The translations under genes were made by a program, and so were the position numbers. Shown one piece after another: positions 17,795 to 27,403 of a stretch of 64,000 bases of DNA. Positions within the stretch are counted from its first letter, which is position 1; the number at the start of each line of letters is the position of its first letter. The notes below the pieces were generated by a model. The model was not told the origin of the DNA. It was given only the letters and a program-made list of their open reading frames with translations, and ran no database searches. The stretch is from Dinoroseobacter sp. (GTDB lineage Bacteria > Pseudomonadota > Alphaproteobacteria > Rhodobacterales > Rhodobacteraceae), in NCBI GenBank assembly GCA_017643385.1, contig JAEPNN010000001.1, forward strand, positions 186,001 through 250,000, given 5' to 3'.

Positions 17795-18790
17795 ATGTCT
17801 ATGTCGAATGCCAAACTTGTCACCATTTACGGCGGATCTGGTTTTATTGGCCGCTACATTGCACGCCAGATGGCCAAAGAAGGTTGGCGCGTACGCGTGG
17901 CCGTGCGTCGCCCAAATGAAGCAATTTTTGTACGCCCTTACGGTGTTGTTGGGCAGGTTGAACCCATCCTGTGCAATGTGCGTGACGATGCCTCTGTCGC
18001 TGCGGCAATGGAAGGTGCTGACGCCGTTGTGAACTGCGTTGGCATTCTGTCCGAGCTTGGAAAAAACAAGTTTGACGCTGTTCAACACGAAGGCGCAGAG
18101 CGGATCGCGCGCCTGGCAGCCGCTGAAAGCGTCAAGAACCTGGTTCATGTATCGGCAATCGGTGCCGACGCCGACGCCGAAAGTGACTATGCCAAAACGA
18201 AGGCTCTGGGCGAAGAGGGCGTGCTGTCCCATTTTAGCGCTGCCGTCATCTTGCGACCCTCGATCGTTTTTGGCCCTGAAGACGAATTTTTTAATCGCTT
18301 TGCGGCAATGTCGCGCATTGGTCCTGTTCTGCCGGTGGTCGGTGCGGACACTCGGTTCCAACCCGTTTATGTCGAGGATGTCGCGCGTGCTGCGGTTCTT
18401 GCTGCGACAGGTCAGGTCGAAGCAGGGATCTATGAACTTGGTGGACCCGATGTGTCCAGCTTCCGCGAACTGATGCAGGAGATGCTAACGGTTGTGAATC
18501 GCCGACGTCTTGTTCTGAACATTCCGTTTCTTGTGGCGTCAATCATGGGCGGCATCTTCGACATTATCCAGTCTGTGTCTGGTGGGTTACTTCCAAACAA
18601 GATGATCACACGCGATCAGGTTCGAAACCTAAGGAACGACAACGTTGTTTCAGAAGGTGCGCGGACATTGGAGACGCTTGGTATTGATGCAACATCTTAC
18701 CGGGTGATCCTACCCGATTATCTTTGGCAGTTCCGCCCGTCAGGTCAGTACGATGCTATCAAGGACTCTGCCAAGAACCTGCGCAGCTAG
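17795..18790 (+). CDS. NDUFA9-like NAD(P)-binding oxidoreductase
   Basis: A 331-residue atypical short-chain dehydrogenase of the complex I NDUFA9 type. The nucleotide site is VTIYGGSGFIGRYIARQM; then come DAVVNCVGILSE, LVHVSAIGADADAESDYAKTKALGE (Tyr-x3-Lys-like SDYAKTK) and the substrate segment ILRPSIVFGPEDEFFNRFA. Bacterial members are annotated as complex I-associated or quinone-linked proteins, but their reaction is not settled. The ATG at 17795 follows CAGGAG by 9 bases. The stop overlaps the convergent uppP stop by 4 bases. Confidence 0.85.
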   Translation: MSMSNAKLVTIYGGSGFIGRYIARQMAKEGWRVRVAVRRPNEAIFVRPYGVVGQVEPILCNVRDDASVAAAMEGADAVVNCVGILSELGKNKFDAVQHEGAERIARLAAAESVKNLVHVSAIGADADAESDYAKTKALGEEGVLSHFSAAVILRPSIVFGPEDEFFNRFAAMSRIGPVLPVVGADTRFQPVYVEDVARAAVLAATGQVEAGIYELGGPDVSSFRELMQEMLTVVNRRRLVLNIPFLVASIMGGIFDIIQSVSGGLLPNKMITRDQVRNLRNDNVVSEGARTLETLGIDATSYRVILPDYLWQFRPSGQYDAIKDSAKNLRS

Positions 18791-19590
18791 GTGTAGGCGA
18801 TTGCCAGCAGGATAAGCCCAAGAAGAATCCGATAGATCACGTAAGGCGTAAAGCTGACGCTTCGCAGCAAGCGCATCATGATGGCGAGCGCGAGAAATGC
18901 AGCAATGAAGGCAAATCCAGCGGCGATTACGCCATCTCTCGCGAGCCTTGCATCCGCATCTGCTGCAACCTCAATCCCCAAGACTGCGCCAGAGGCCAGT
19001 ATGACCGGGATCGACATCAGCATCGAAATGCGTGCAGCATCTTCCCGGGCGTATCCCAGGAACCGGGCTCCGGTTATGGTGATGCCCGACCGCGAAGTGC
19101 CCGGGATCAATGCGATAGCCTGCCAAAGACCCAATACAATCGCATGTTTGATCCCCCAATCGTCGGTTTTCTGATCCTCTGGACCAAGTTGATCGGCCCA
19201 ATAGAGCACGATGCCGAACAAAAGCATCGTCCACCCGATCACCGTCATTGAGCGCAACGTATCATTCAGTCCGGTCAACTTTATCACCAAGCCAAATAAT
19301 ATTGCCGGGATGGTTGCGATAAGCAGACAGAAGGCGAGTTGGGCTTGGGGGGTGTCGATCTTCCCGCGCATCATGCGGGGTGTTCCGGCAAGCGCGCGCC
19401 CAACGTCGCGCCAGAAATAGAGAACCACAGCCCCAAGTGTCCCAACGTGAACGGCGACATCAACGGCCTGACCTTGGTCGTCCATTCCAGTGAGCTCTGG
19501 CAGAAGAATCAGGTGCCCGGATGACGAAATCGGCAAGAATTCCGTGATACCCTGAATGACCGCGACCAGAAAAAGATGAAAAAGGGTCAT
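18787..19590 (-). CDS. uppP: Undecaprenyl-diphosphatase UppP (BacA)
   Basis: Recycles the undecaprenyl carrier of cell-wall synthesis by removing one phosphate in the inner membrane. The 267-residue protein has the family signatures QGITEFLPISSSGHLIL near the N-terminus and LIPGTSRSGITITGARFLGY in the second half, with about eight membrane helices. It diverges from gltD across an AT-rich 217-base region. Confidence 0.95.
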   Translation of the reverse strand: MTLFHLFLVAVIQGITEFLPISSSGHLILLPELTGMDDQGQAVDVAVHVGTLGAVVLYFWRDVGRALAGTPRMMRGKIDTPQAQLAFCLLIATIPAILFGLVIKLTGLNDTLRSMTVIGWTMLLFGIVLYWADQLGPEDQKTDDWGIKHAIVLGLWQAIALIPGTSRSGITITGARFLGYAREDAARISMLMSIPVILASGAVLGIEVAADADARLARDGVIAAGFAFIAAFLALAIMMRLLRSVSFTPYVIYRILLGLILLAIAYT

Positions 19591-19669
19591 TTGCGCACCT
19601 GCGTCGATTCGGTCTTTAACGACTCAACAAACTGAATTTTCGCTACTTTTACAAATAAAGGTAATAAAG

Positions 19670-19740
19670 GCTGACCTAAAATACTAAAAATTTCTTTTAG
19701 AGCTTGCTGGTATCGCCGGAAAATAAGAAAATAGGTCAGC
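19670..19740. repeat. Nested inverted repeats in the uppP-gltD intergenic region
   Basis: A 9-base inverted repeat (GCTGACCTA at 19670-19678, TAGGTCAGC at 19732-19740) encloses a second one (CTAAAA 19684-19689 with TTTTAG 19695-19700). The outer 3' arm is followed by ATTTTTGAC, which looks like a terminator tail on the plus strand. The region is much richer in A and T than the genes around it. It could be the gltD leader with an attenuator or a small RNA gene. Confidence 0.5.
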
Positions 19741-19807
19741 ATTTTTGACTTTTCTTTCCTGTCAGGCTCGGATATGTCCGCTCGACCTGTGTTTGGGAGG
19801 GTTCGGT

Positions 19808-21241
19808 ATGGCTAAACAACCTATGCTCAAGTTTGTCTCTATTGAAAAGGAGATGCCGGAGAAGCGGCCTCCAAACCTTCGTAGGGAAGATTTCAACGAA
19901 ATCTACGCTGAGTACGCGCAGGAGAAAGCAAAAGAGCAGGCCGGACGGTGCAGCCAGTGCGGGGTGCCTTACTGTCAGTCTCACTGCCCGTTGCACAACA
20001 ATATCCCCGATTGGTTAAAGCTGACCGCCGAGGGTCGATTACAGGAAGCCTACGAGATCAGTCAGGCCACGAACACCTTTCCTGAAATCTGTGGTCGCAT
20101 TTGTCCGCAAGACCGCCTGTGCGAAGGCAATTGCGTGATTGAACAGTCTGGGCATGGCACAGTCACGATTGGTTCGGTTGAGAAGTACATTACGGATACT
20201 GCATTCGAAGAAGGTTGGGTGAAGCCGATCCAGCCATCCGCAGAGCGGCCTGAAAGTGTGGGTATCATTGGTGCAGGGCCTGGCGGTCTTGCGGCTGCAG
20301 ATCGACTGCGCCGCGCGGGTCTGCAAGTTTTTGTTTATGACCGATACGACCGTGGGGGTGGTTTGCTGACCTACGGCATCCCTGGGTTCAAACTTGAAAA
20401 AGACGTCGTGATGAAGCGTATGGCGCAGCTCGAAGACGGCGGCGTTAAGATGGTTCTGAACTGCAATGTTGGGGAAGACATCACCTTTGCCGAGTTGCGC
20501 GAGAAGCACGATTTCTTGCTGATAGCGACTGGTGTTTATAAGTCCCGCGACCTTGGGGGGCCCGGGTCGGGCGCTGACGGTATCGTACGGGCTATTGATT
20601 TTCTGACGGCCTCCAACCGTAAAAGCTTTGGCGATGATGTGCCGGAATTCGACTCGGGCGAGTTGAATGCAAAAGGCAAACGCGTTGTCGTGATTGGCGG
20701 GGGCGATACCGCAATGGACTGCGTGCGCACTGCGGTTCGACAAGGTGCCACTTCTGTGAAGTGTCTCTATCGTCGCGACCGCGAGAATATGCCGGGCTCG
20801 CAGCGCGAAGTGCAAAACGCCGAGGAAGAGGGTGTTGATTTTGTCTGGTTGACTGCGCCTAAAGGTTTCACCGGCGACAGTGTTGAAGGCGTGATGGTGC
20901 AAAAAATGCGCCTCGGACAGCCTGATGCGACCGGCCGTCGGGCGCCTGAGGTGATAGAAGGCGCTGATTACGTCGAAGACGCCGATTTGGTCATCAAAGC
21001 GTTGGGCTTTGAACCAGAGGACCTGCCGAAGCTGTGGGGCGTGGATGAGCTTGAAGTAACCCGCTGGGGCACGATTAAGGCGCACTTCCTGACGCATGAG
21101 ACAAATATGGAGAACGTTTACGCAGCGGGTGACATCGTGCGTGGCGCCAGCCTTGTGGTCTGGGCCATTCGTGATGGTCGTGAAGCGGCAGATGCAATCC
21201 TTGAGAAACTGAGGACGAGCGCTGCCATCGCCGCCGAGTAA
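19808..21241 (+). CDS. gltD: Glutamate synthase (NADPH) small subunit GltD
   Basis: Supplies electrons from NADPH through FAD and Fe-S centres to the large subunit for glutamate formation. The N-terminal Cys-rich region (CSQCGVPYCQSHCPLHN, then CGRICPQDRLCEGNC) holds the 4Fe-4S clusters; the FAD site is VGIIGAGPGGLAAADRL and the NADPH site VVVIGGGDTAMDCVRTA; the C-terminus has NVYAAGDIVRGASLVVWAI. The start at 19808 has GGGAGG 6 bases upstream; the frame extends 63 bases further up without support. 477 residues. Confidence 0.95.
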   Translation: MAKQPMLKFVSIEKEMPEKRPPNLRREDFNEIYAEYAQEKAKEQAGRCSQCGVPYCQSHCPLHNNIPDWLKLTAEGRLQEAYEISQATNTFPEICGRICPQDRLCEGNCVIEQSGHGTVTIGSVEKYITDTAFEEGWVKPIQPSAERPESVGIIGAGPGGLAAADRLRRAGLQVFVYDRYDRGGGLLTYGIPGFKLEKDVVMKRMAQLEDGGVKMVLNCNVGEDITFAELREKHDFLLIATGVYKSRDLGGPGSGADGIVRAIDFLTASNRKSFGDDVPEFDSGELNAKGKRVVVIGGGDTAMDCVRTAVRQGATSVKCLYRRDRENMPGSQREVQNAEEEGVDFVWLTAPKGFTGDSVEGVMVQKMRLGQPDATGRRAPEVIEGADYVEDADLVIKALGFEPEDLPKLWGVDELEVTRWGTIKAHFLTHETNMENVYAAGDIVRGASLVVWAIRDGREAADAILEKLRTSAAIAAE

Positions 21242-21269
21242 AGCCTTACAAACCAACCTGAAGCGCTAC

Positions 21270-21365
21270 ATGCACCGCAACGGCGTTTTGAAAGGCAAGA
21301 AACAAGACAGGCCAGCAAAGTTGGCACGCGCCGGAGAGCCGGCCCCGAAAGGAGACCCGAGATGA
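21270..21365 (+). CDS. Possible 31-residue basic peptide overlapping gltB
   Basis: An open frame from ATG 21270 ends in a TGA at 21363-21365 that overlaps the gltB ATG (21362) as ATGA, the arrangement used for translational coupling. The predicted peptide is 31 residues, rich in Lys, Arg and Pro (MHRNGVLKGKKQDRPAKLAR at its start). No strong ribosome site is seen before it. The overlap could be chance, because 1 in 20 or so random frames would end this way; it fills most of the gltD-gltB gap. No function is proposed. Confidence 0.35.
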   Translation: MHRNGVLKGKKQDRPAKLARAGEPAPKGDPR

Positions 21366-24300
21366 CCAAGTACGATCTTGAGTGGGTGAGACAGGAAGAA
21401 GCCAAGCGCGCCAAACTGGCAGAGGCTGGCATGTACAACTTCGAGGATGAGCATTCGTCCTGTGGTGTCGGCCTTGTTGTCGACATCAAGGGTGGAAAGT
21501 CACGCGCGGTTGTCGATGCAGGGATTACTGCGCTCAAGGCAATTTGGCATCGGGGTGCCGTGGATGCGGATGGCAAGACTGGCGACGGCGCCGGTATCCA
21601 CGTCGAGATTCCGCAGGTTTTTTTCGACGATCAAATCCGTAAGACAGGGCATGAACCCAACGGGTCAAAGATTGCTGTTGGACAGGTTTTCCTGCCGCGT
21701 GCCGATCTCGGTGGCCAGGAAACAGGCCGCACAATTGTTGAAACCGAAGTGCTTCGTATGGGGCACTATATTTATGGCTGGCGTCACGTGCCTGTGGATG
21801 TGTCCTGTTTAGGTGACAAAGCCAAGGTGACACGACCGGAGATCGAACAGATCCTGATTGCGAATGGAAAAGGGATCGATGACGAGGCATTTGAACGCGA
21901 ACTCTATGTAATCCGTCGTCGGATTGAAAAAGCGGCCGCGGCCGCGCAGGTCAGCGGTCTCTATATTTGTTCACTGTCCTGCCGGTCGATCATCTACAAA
22001 GGCATGATGCTCGCCGAAGATGTGGCTGTCTTTTATCCCGACCTGATGGATGATCGGTTCGAGAGCGCATTTGCGATTTACCATCAGCGTTATTCGACCA
22101 ACACTTTCCCGCAATGGTGGTTGGCCCAGCCGTTTCGCATGCTCGCCCATAATGGCGAGATCAACACGCTGAAAGGCAACCTGAACTGGATGAAGAGCCA
22201 CGAAATTAGGCTGTCATCAACGCACTTTGGCGAACTCGCTGAAGACATCAAACCGATCGTGCCTCAGGGATCATCAGACTCAGCGGCGTTAGACGCCGTT
22301 TTTGAAGTGCTGGTTCGTGCGGGCCGCAACGCGCCAATGGCCAAGACCATGTTGGTTCCAGAATCCTGGTCGAAGCAGGGAGATGAACTGCCCCAAGCCT
22401 GGAGGGACATGTATTCTTATTGCAATTCGGTGATGGAGCCGTGGGATGGCCCTGCGGCGCTTGCGATGACCGATGGGCGCTGGGTGTGCGCCGGTCTTGA
22501 CCGTAATGGTCTGCGCCCGATGCGTTATGTCGTGACCGGTGACGGTCTGCTGATCGCAGGGTCCGAGGCAGGCATGGTGCCCGTGAACGAGGCCACTGTC
22601 ATTGAAAAAGGCGCGCTGGGCCCGGGTCAGATGATCGCGGTCGACATGCAGGAAGGCGCTTTATTTCACGACGTCGAGATGAAGAACAAGCTTGCTGGAG
22701 ATCGCAGCTTCGGGGATTGGGTCAGAAAGATCACCGATCTCGACGAGCAGCTTTCCGGTTTGACTGAAAAACCGTTGTTTGAAGGGGCGGAACTGCGCAA
22801 ACGTCAGATCGCGGCCGGGTTCACCATTGAAGAAATGGAACAGATCCTCGCGCCTATGGCGGAAGATGGAAAAGAAACGCTGGCCTCGATGGGGGATGAC
22901 ACCCCGGCTGCTGTGTTGTCAGACAAGTATCGCCCCTTGAGCCACTACTTCCGGCAGAACTTTAGCCAGGTCACGAATCCGCCCATCGACTCTCTGCGCG
23001 AGTACCGTGTGATGAGTTTGAAAACGCGCTTTGGAAACTTGAAGAACGTCTTGGATGAAGATTCCAGCCAAACTGAAATCGTCACGCTGGAGAGCCCGTT
23101 TGTGGGCAACGCGCAATTTGCAGCGATGGTAAAGCACTTCGGCGAAAGCGTTGTCGAAATCGATTGTACCTTTGCGGCGGGCGCGGGCCGCGACACGCTT
23201 CGGCGCGCTTTGAACCGCATCCGATCAGAAGCTGAAGAGGCCGTTCGTTCAGGCGCCGGGCACATCGTGCTGACCGATCACCATCAAGGGTCTGATCATG
23301 TTGGCATGCCAATGATCCTTGCGACAAGCGCTGTACATTCCTGGCTAACGCGGCAGGGTCTGCGAACCTTTACATCGCTAAACGTGCGCTCGGCAGAATG
23401 TGTTGATCCGCATTATTTCGCCGTACTGGTCGGCTCTGGTGCGACGACGGTCAACGCGTATTTGGCGGAAGATACACTGGCTGATCGCATTCGGCGTGAT
23501 TTGCTGGATTGCACGCTTACAGAGGCGGTTGCACGCTACCGCAACGCCATTGATCAGGGTCTTCTGAAAATCATGTCGAAGATGGGGATTTCTGTGATTT
23601 CGTCCTATCGCGGCGGACTGAACTTCGAGGCCGTGGGGCTGAGCCGCGCCATGGTTGCGGAATACTTCCCGGGGATGGTTTCGCGTATCTCTGGCATCGG
23701 GGTTAGCGGCGTGCAGACCAAGGTCGAAGAGGTACATGCCAAGGGTTGGCGCGGTGGTACCGATGTCATGCCGATTGGGGGCTTCTACAAATCGCGCCGG
23801 TCCGGAGAAAAGCATGCTTGGGAAGCCCAAACAATGCATATGCTTCAAAGCGCCTGCACGCGCGGCAGTTATGATATGTGGCGGCAGTATTCTAAGGCGA
23901 TGCAGTCAAACCCACCGATAAACTTGCGTGATTTGCTGGCGATTGAACCGATGGGGACATCTGTTCCGATTGAGGAGGTGGAAAGCATCACCTCGATCCG
24001 TAAACGGTTTGTGACACCGGGTATGTCGTTGGGGGCGCTATCGCCTGAGGCGCACAAGACCCTCAATGTTGCAATGAACCGGATTGGTGCAAAATCTGAT
24101 TCTGGTGAGGGCGGTGAAGATCCGGCACATTTCGTGCCAGAACCCAATGGCGATAATCCATCTGCCAAAATCAAGCAGGTCGCGTCTGGGCGATTTGGCG
24201 TCACGGCGGAATACCTGAACCATTGTGAAGAACTTGAGATCAAGGTTGCCCAGGGTGCCAAGCCCGGAGAGGGTGGCCAGCTCCCTGGCATGAAGGTCAC

Positions 24301-25897
24301 TGACCTTATTGCGCGGCTGCGTCACTCGACCAAGGGTGTGACCCTGATCTCTCCGCCGCCTCATCACGATATTTATTCGATCGAGGATCTGGCGCAGTTG
24401 ATCTATGATCTCAAGCAGATCAACCCGCGCTGCAAGGTAACTGTGAAGCTTGTGGCCTCGTCCGGTGTTGGCACGATTGCAGCCGGTGTGGCGAAGGCCA
24501 AGGCCGATGTGATCCTTATTTCCGGACACAACGGTGGCACGGGTGCGTCGCCTGCAACCTCGATCAAGTATGCAGGTCTTCCTTGGGAGATGGGGCTGAC
24601 CGAGGCGCATCAGGTTTTGGCAATGAACAACCTGCGCGAACGGGTGACACTACGCACAGATGGGGGCTTGCGCACGGGTCGTGACATTGTCATGGCCGCG
24701 ATGATGGGTGCCGAGGAATATGGTATCGGCACCGCTGCGCTGATCGCCATGGGATGCATCATGGTCCGCCAGTGTCAGTCCAACACCTGTCCGGTGGGTG
24801 TCTGTACGCAAGATGAAGGCTTGCGCGAAAAGTTCACTGGCAATGCGGACAAGGTTGTGAACCTGATCACATTTTACGCTCAGGAAGTGCGGGAAGTCCT
24901 GGCTTCAATCGGCGCACGGTCTCTTGATGAAGTGATCGGGCGCGTGGATCTGCTGAGCCAGGTATCGCGCGGGTCAGCTCATCTGGATGATCTGGACCTG
25001 AACCCGATGCTTATTACCGTCGATGATGGTGATGATATCACCTACAATCGTTTGAAAGAGCGTAACGAGGTTCCAGACACGCTGGATGCGCAGATCGTAA
25101 AAGATGCGGCGCGCTTCCTGAAGGATGGTGAGAAAATGGAGCTGCATTACGCGGTTCAAAACACATTGCGAACGATTGGAACGCGCACCTCCAGCCATAT
25201 TGTGACCAATTTCGGGATGCGCAATGCGTTGCAACCTGACCATTTGACCATTCGTCTGGAGGGCTCCGCCGGTCAATCGCTTGGTGCGTTTTCGGCGCCC
25301 GGCCTCAAGATCGAGGTTGATGGGGATGCCAACGACTATGTTGCCAAAGGATTATCAGGTGCCACTGTCGTCGTGCGTCCGCCGCAAACGTCTCCATTGA
25401 CGGCAAGCGGGAACACGATCATCGGGAATACGGTGCTTTACGGGGCGACTGATGGACATCTGTTTGCCGCAGGTCGCGCCGGTGAACGCTTTGCGGTCCG
25501 GAATTCTGGCGCAAAGGTTGTGGTCGAGGGCTGTGGATCCAATGGCTGCGAATACATGACAGGCGGTGTCGCAGTGATCCTCGGCAAGATTGGGGCAAAC
25601 TTCGGTGCCGGTATGACGGGCGGAATGGCCTACCTCTACGATCCCGAAGGCGATATCACCGAAAGTATGAACATGGAAACGCTTGTCATTGGGTCCGTGT
25701 CTCACCCCCATTGGGAAGCACAGCTCAGGGGACTTATCGAACGTCATGTTGCCGAGACCCGGTCGCAACGCGGTGAAGAGATCTTGCAGCATTGGGACGA
25801 ACAGGTTGGATATTTTGTTCAGGTCTGTCCGAAAGAGATGTTGGACAAACTGCCCGAACCACTGGGTTTTGAAGAGGCGGCTATTCCCGCGGAATAA
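21362..25897 (+). CDS. gltB: Glutamate synthase (NADPH) large subunit GltB
   Basis: Transfers the amide of glutamine to 2-oxoglutarate to give two glutamates. The 1511-residue protein has an N-terminal class II amidotransferase domain whose catalytic Cys34 (EDEHSSCGVGLVVD) should be exposed by removal of a propeptide. The FMN-binding synthase domain carries SDSGEGGEDPAHF, ISGHNGGTGASP and the 3Fe-4S Cys segment CIMVRQCQSNTCPVGVCT. The C-terminal domain is the Gly-rich beta helix (GNTVLYGATDGHLFAAGRAG). A ribosome site AAAGGAGA precedes the ATG. A clear terminator follows. Confidence 0.97.
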   Translation: MTKYDLEWVRQEEAKRAKLAEAGMYNFEDEHSSCGVGLVVDIKGGKSRAVVDAGITALKAIWHRGAVDADGKTGDGAGIHVEIPQVFFDDQIRKTGHEPNGSKIAVGQVFLPRADLGGQETGRTIVETEVLRMGHYIYGWRHVPVDVSCLGDKAKVTRPEIEQILIANGKGIDDEAFERELYVIRRRIEKAAAAAQVSGLYICSLSCRSIIYKGMMLAEDVAVFYPDLMDDRFESAFAIYHQRYSTNTFPQWWLAQPFRMLAHNGEINTLKGNLNWMKSHEIRLSSTHFGELAEDIKPIVPQGSSDSAALDAVFEVLVRAGRNAPMAKTMLVPESWSKQGDELPQAWRDMYSYCNSVMEPWDGPAALAMTDGRWVCAGLDRNGLRPMRYVVTGDGLLIAGSEAGMVPVNEATVIEKGALGPGQMIAVDMQEGALFHDVEMKNKLAGDRSFGDWVRKITDLDEQLSGLTEKPLFEGAELRKRQIAAGFTIEEMEQILAPMAEDGKETLASMGDDTPAAVLSDKYRPLSHYFRQNFSQVTNPPIDSLREYRVMSLKTRFGNLKNVLDEDSSQTEIVTLESPFVGNAQFAAMVKHFGESVVEIDCTFAAGAGRDTLRRALNRIRSEAEEAVRSGAGHIVLTDHHQGSDHVGMPMILATSAVHSWLTRQGLRTFTSLNVRSAECVDPHYFAVLVGSGATTVNAYLAEDTLADRIRRDLLDCTLTEAVARYRNAIDQGLLKIMSKMGISVISSYRGGLNFEAVGLSRAMVAEYFPGMVSRISGIGVSGVQTKVEEVHAKGWRGGTDVMPIGGFYKSRRSGEKHAWEAQTMHMLQSACTRGSYDMWRQYSKAMQSNPPINLRDLLAIEPMGTSVPIEEVESITSIRKRFVTPGMSLGALSPEAHKTLNVAMNRIGAKSDSGEGGEDPAHFVPEPNGDNPSAKIKQVASGRFGVTAEYLNHCEELEIKVAQGAKPGEGGQLPGMKVTDLIARLRHSTKGVTLISPPPHHDIYSIEDLAQLIYDLKQINPRCKVTVKLVASSGVGTIAAGVAKAKADVILISGHNGGTGASPATSIKYAGLPWEMGLTEAHQVLAMNNLRERVTLRTDGGLRTGRDIVMAAMMGAEEYGIGTAALIAMGCIMVRQCQSNTCPVGVCTQDEGLREKFTGNADKVVNLITFYAQEVREVLASIGARSLDEVIGRVDLLSQVSRGSAHLDDLDLNPMLITVDDGDDITYNRLKERNEVPDTLDAQIVKDAARFLKDGEKMELHYAVQNTLRTIGTRTSSHIVTNFGMRNALQPDHLTIRLEGSAGQSLGAFSAPGLKIEVDGDANDYVAKGLSGATVVVRPPQTSPLTASGNTIIGNTVLYGATDGHLFAAGRAGERFAVRNSGAKVVVEGCGSNGCEYMTGGVAVILGKIGANFGAGMTGGMAYLYDPEGDITESMNMETLVIGSVSHPHWEAQLRGLIERHVAETRSQRGEEILQHWDEQVGYFVQVCPKEMLDKLPEPLGFEEAAIPAE

Positions 25898-25925
25898 ACG
25901 CGTTCTGATACCTTCAATGATTGAT

Positions 25926-25955
25926 CGGGACCGCCTCTTGCGGTCCCGTTTTTAT
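25926..25955 (+). terminator. gltB terminator
   Basis: A perfect 9-base stem (CGGGACCGC and GCGGTCCCG) with a CTCTT loop is followed by TTTTTATTT, 28 bases after the gltB stop: a standard Rho-independent terminator. Confidence 0.95.
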
Positions 25956-26011
25956 TTGTGAACTTTTACGCGATCTGGTTCGTCTAGGTGGAAGCCGGTA
26001 TAGGCGAAGCT

Positions 26012-26683
26012 ATGTCTGGTTGGCTTTTACCAAAATCGCTTCTGCGGTGGTGCGTGCGCGTGATTGGGTGGGCGTTTGCTGCACTGACCTTGCTTGTCTT
26101 GATTTTTGGTTTCTTCAATCTTCCTTTCACACCGTATATCGCCTCCGAGCGCGCGCGCCTTGGCGAGATCCGTCAGGACTGGGTGCGTTTGGAAGAGATT
26201 AATCCGCATTTGCGCCGTGCCGTATTGGCGGCTGAAGATGCATCGTTCTGCGCGCATTGGGGATTTGACATTGACGCATTGCGCGCGGCGATCGCTGATG
26301 GCGCGCGACGCGGTGGGTCTACGATCACGCAACAGACGGTGAAAAACGTATTCCTTTGGCAGGGGCGTTCCTGGATCCGCAAAGGTCTGGAGGCTGGTAT
26401 CACGCCTCTGGTCGAATTGATTTGGCCCAAGCACCGTATTCTTGAAGTTTATCTGAATGTCGCTGAGTTCGACGAAGGTGTTTTTGGCGCTCAGGCTGCA
26501 TCACAGTGGTATTTCGGTATAGACGCGTCAGATCTAAGTCTCGCGCAGGCCAGTGGATTGGCTTCCGTTCTGCCAAACCCGAAAGAACGTTCGGCGCGTG
26601 CACCTGGCAATCGAGGCGTCCGAATTGCTGATGGCGCACAGACCCTTGCAAGAGATGGACGTGCGGCCTGTATCGAGGATTGA
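26012..26683 (+). CDS. mtgA: Monofunctional peptidoglycan transglycosylase MtgA
   Basis: Polymerises lipid II into glycan strands at the outer face of the inner membrane. One N-terminal membrane helix (VIGWAFAALTLLVLIFGFF) is followed by the GT51 motifs in order: AAEDASFCAHWGFD with the catalytic Glu, RRGGSTITQQTVKNVF, and KHRILEVYLNVAEF. The ATG at 26012 gives 223 residues; a GTG 24 bases upstream is an alternative. It stands alone after the gltB terminator. Confidence 0.92.
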   Translation: MSGWLLPKSLLRWCVRVIGWAFAALTLLVLIFGFFNLPFTPYIASERARLGEIRQDWVRLEEINPHLRRAVLAAEDASFCAHWGFDIDALRAAIADGARRGGSTITQQTVKNVFLWQGRSWIRKGLEAGITPLVELIWPKHRILEVYLNVAEFDEGVFGAQAASQWYFGIDASDLSLAQASGLASVLPNPKERSARAPGNRGVRIADGAQTLARDGRAACIED

Positions 26684-26737
26684 AAACCAGCGCGTCTAAG
26701 GGCAAGACATCTGGGACCGCAGCAGAAAGTCCTTTGA

Positions 26738-27403
26738 ATGAATCGCCTGTACCATGTTCCGCTATCGCCCTTTTGCCGAAAGGTGCGGTTGGTGCTGGCT
26801 GAGAAGAAGATCGAGGTTGAGCTACACGAGGAGCGCTATTGGGAACCAACCGCTGAGTTCCTTCGGCGCAACCCAGCGGGTAAAGTTCCTACCCTGAAGT
26901 TTGATGGGAAGTTTCTCGCCGACAGCCAGGCGATCTGTGAATATCTGGAAGAGCGGGTTCCAAGTCCGCCTCTGATGCCAAGCACAGCAGCGGCACGTTA
27001 CGAAGTGCGCAGGCTGGTGTTCTGGTTTGATGATAAATTCCATGGAGAAGTGACAACCAAGCTGGTCCATGAGCGCGTGAACAAACGGATCATGGGTCAA
27101 GGATATCCAGACAGTCGCAATGTGAAATCAGGGGCTCAAGCCATCAAGCAGCATCTGGATTACATGGAAAACCTGCTCGAGAACCGGCGCTGGTTGGCGG
27201 GCGATGTTATGACGCTGGCAGATTTTACGGCCGCGGCGCATCTAAGCTGTCTTGATTATATCAGTGACGTGGATTGGAATCGCTCTGTCGTGGTCAAGGA
27301 CTGGTATGCCAAAATTAAGTCGCGCCCTGCATTTCGAACAATCCTCGCGGATGTCATTCCCGGAGTGCCACAGCCACCTCACTACGCGGACCTAGATTTT
27401 TGA
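26738..27403 (+). CDS. Glutathione S-transferase family protein
   Basis: A 221-residue two-domain GST. The thioredoxin-fold half begins [21 protein letters not shown] with a Cys at the active-site turn and has the glutathione-binding [20 protein letters not shown] (cis-Pro, then Asp-Ser). The helical half ends with [15 protein letters not shown], the usual N-capping box. The substrate is unknown. Its stop overlaps the queG TTG start (TTGA). Confidence 0.88.
   Translation: MNRLYHVPLSPFCRKVRLVLAEKKIEVELHEERYWEPTAEFLRRNPAGKVPTLKFDGKFLADSQAICEYLEERVPSPPLMPSTAAARYEVRRLVFWFDDKFHGEVTTKLVHERVNKRIMGQGYPDSRNVKSGAQAIKQHLDYMENLLENRRWLAGDVMTLADFTAAAHLSCLDYISDVDWNRSVVVKDWYAKIKSRPAFRTILADVIPGVPQPPHYADLDF

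Noticed and set aside
20039-21256. 405-codon minus-strand frame opposite gltD
   Set aside because: Antisense shadow of gltD; no motif and no ribosome site.
25988-26011. GTG start for mtgA eight codons upstream
   Set aside because: No better ribosome site and the extra residues add nothing to the membrane anchor; kept only as an alternative.
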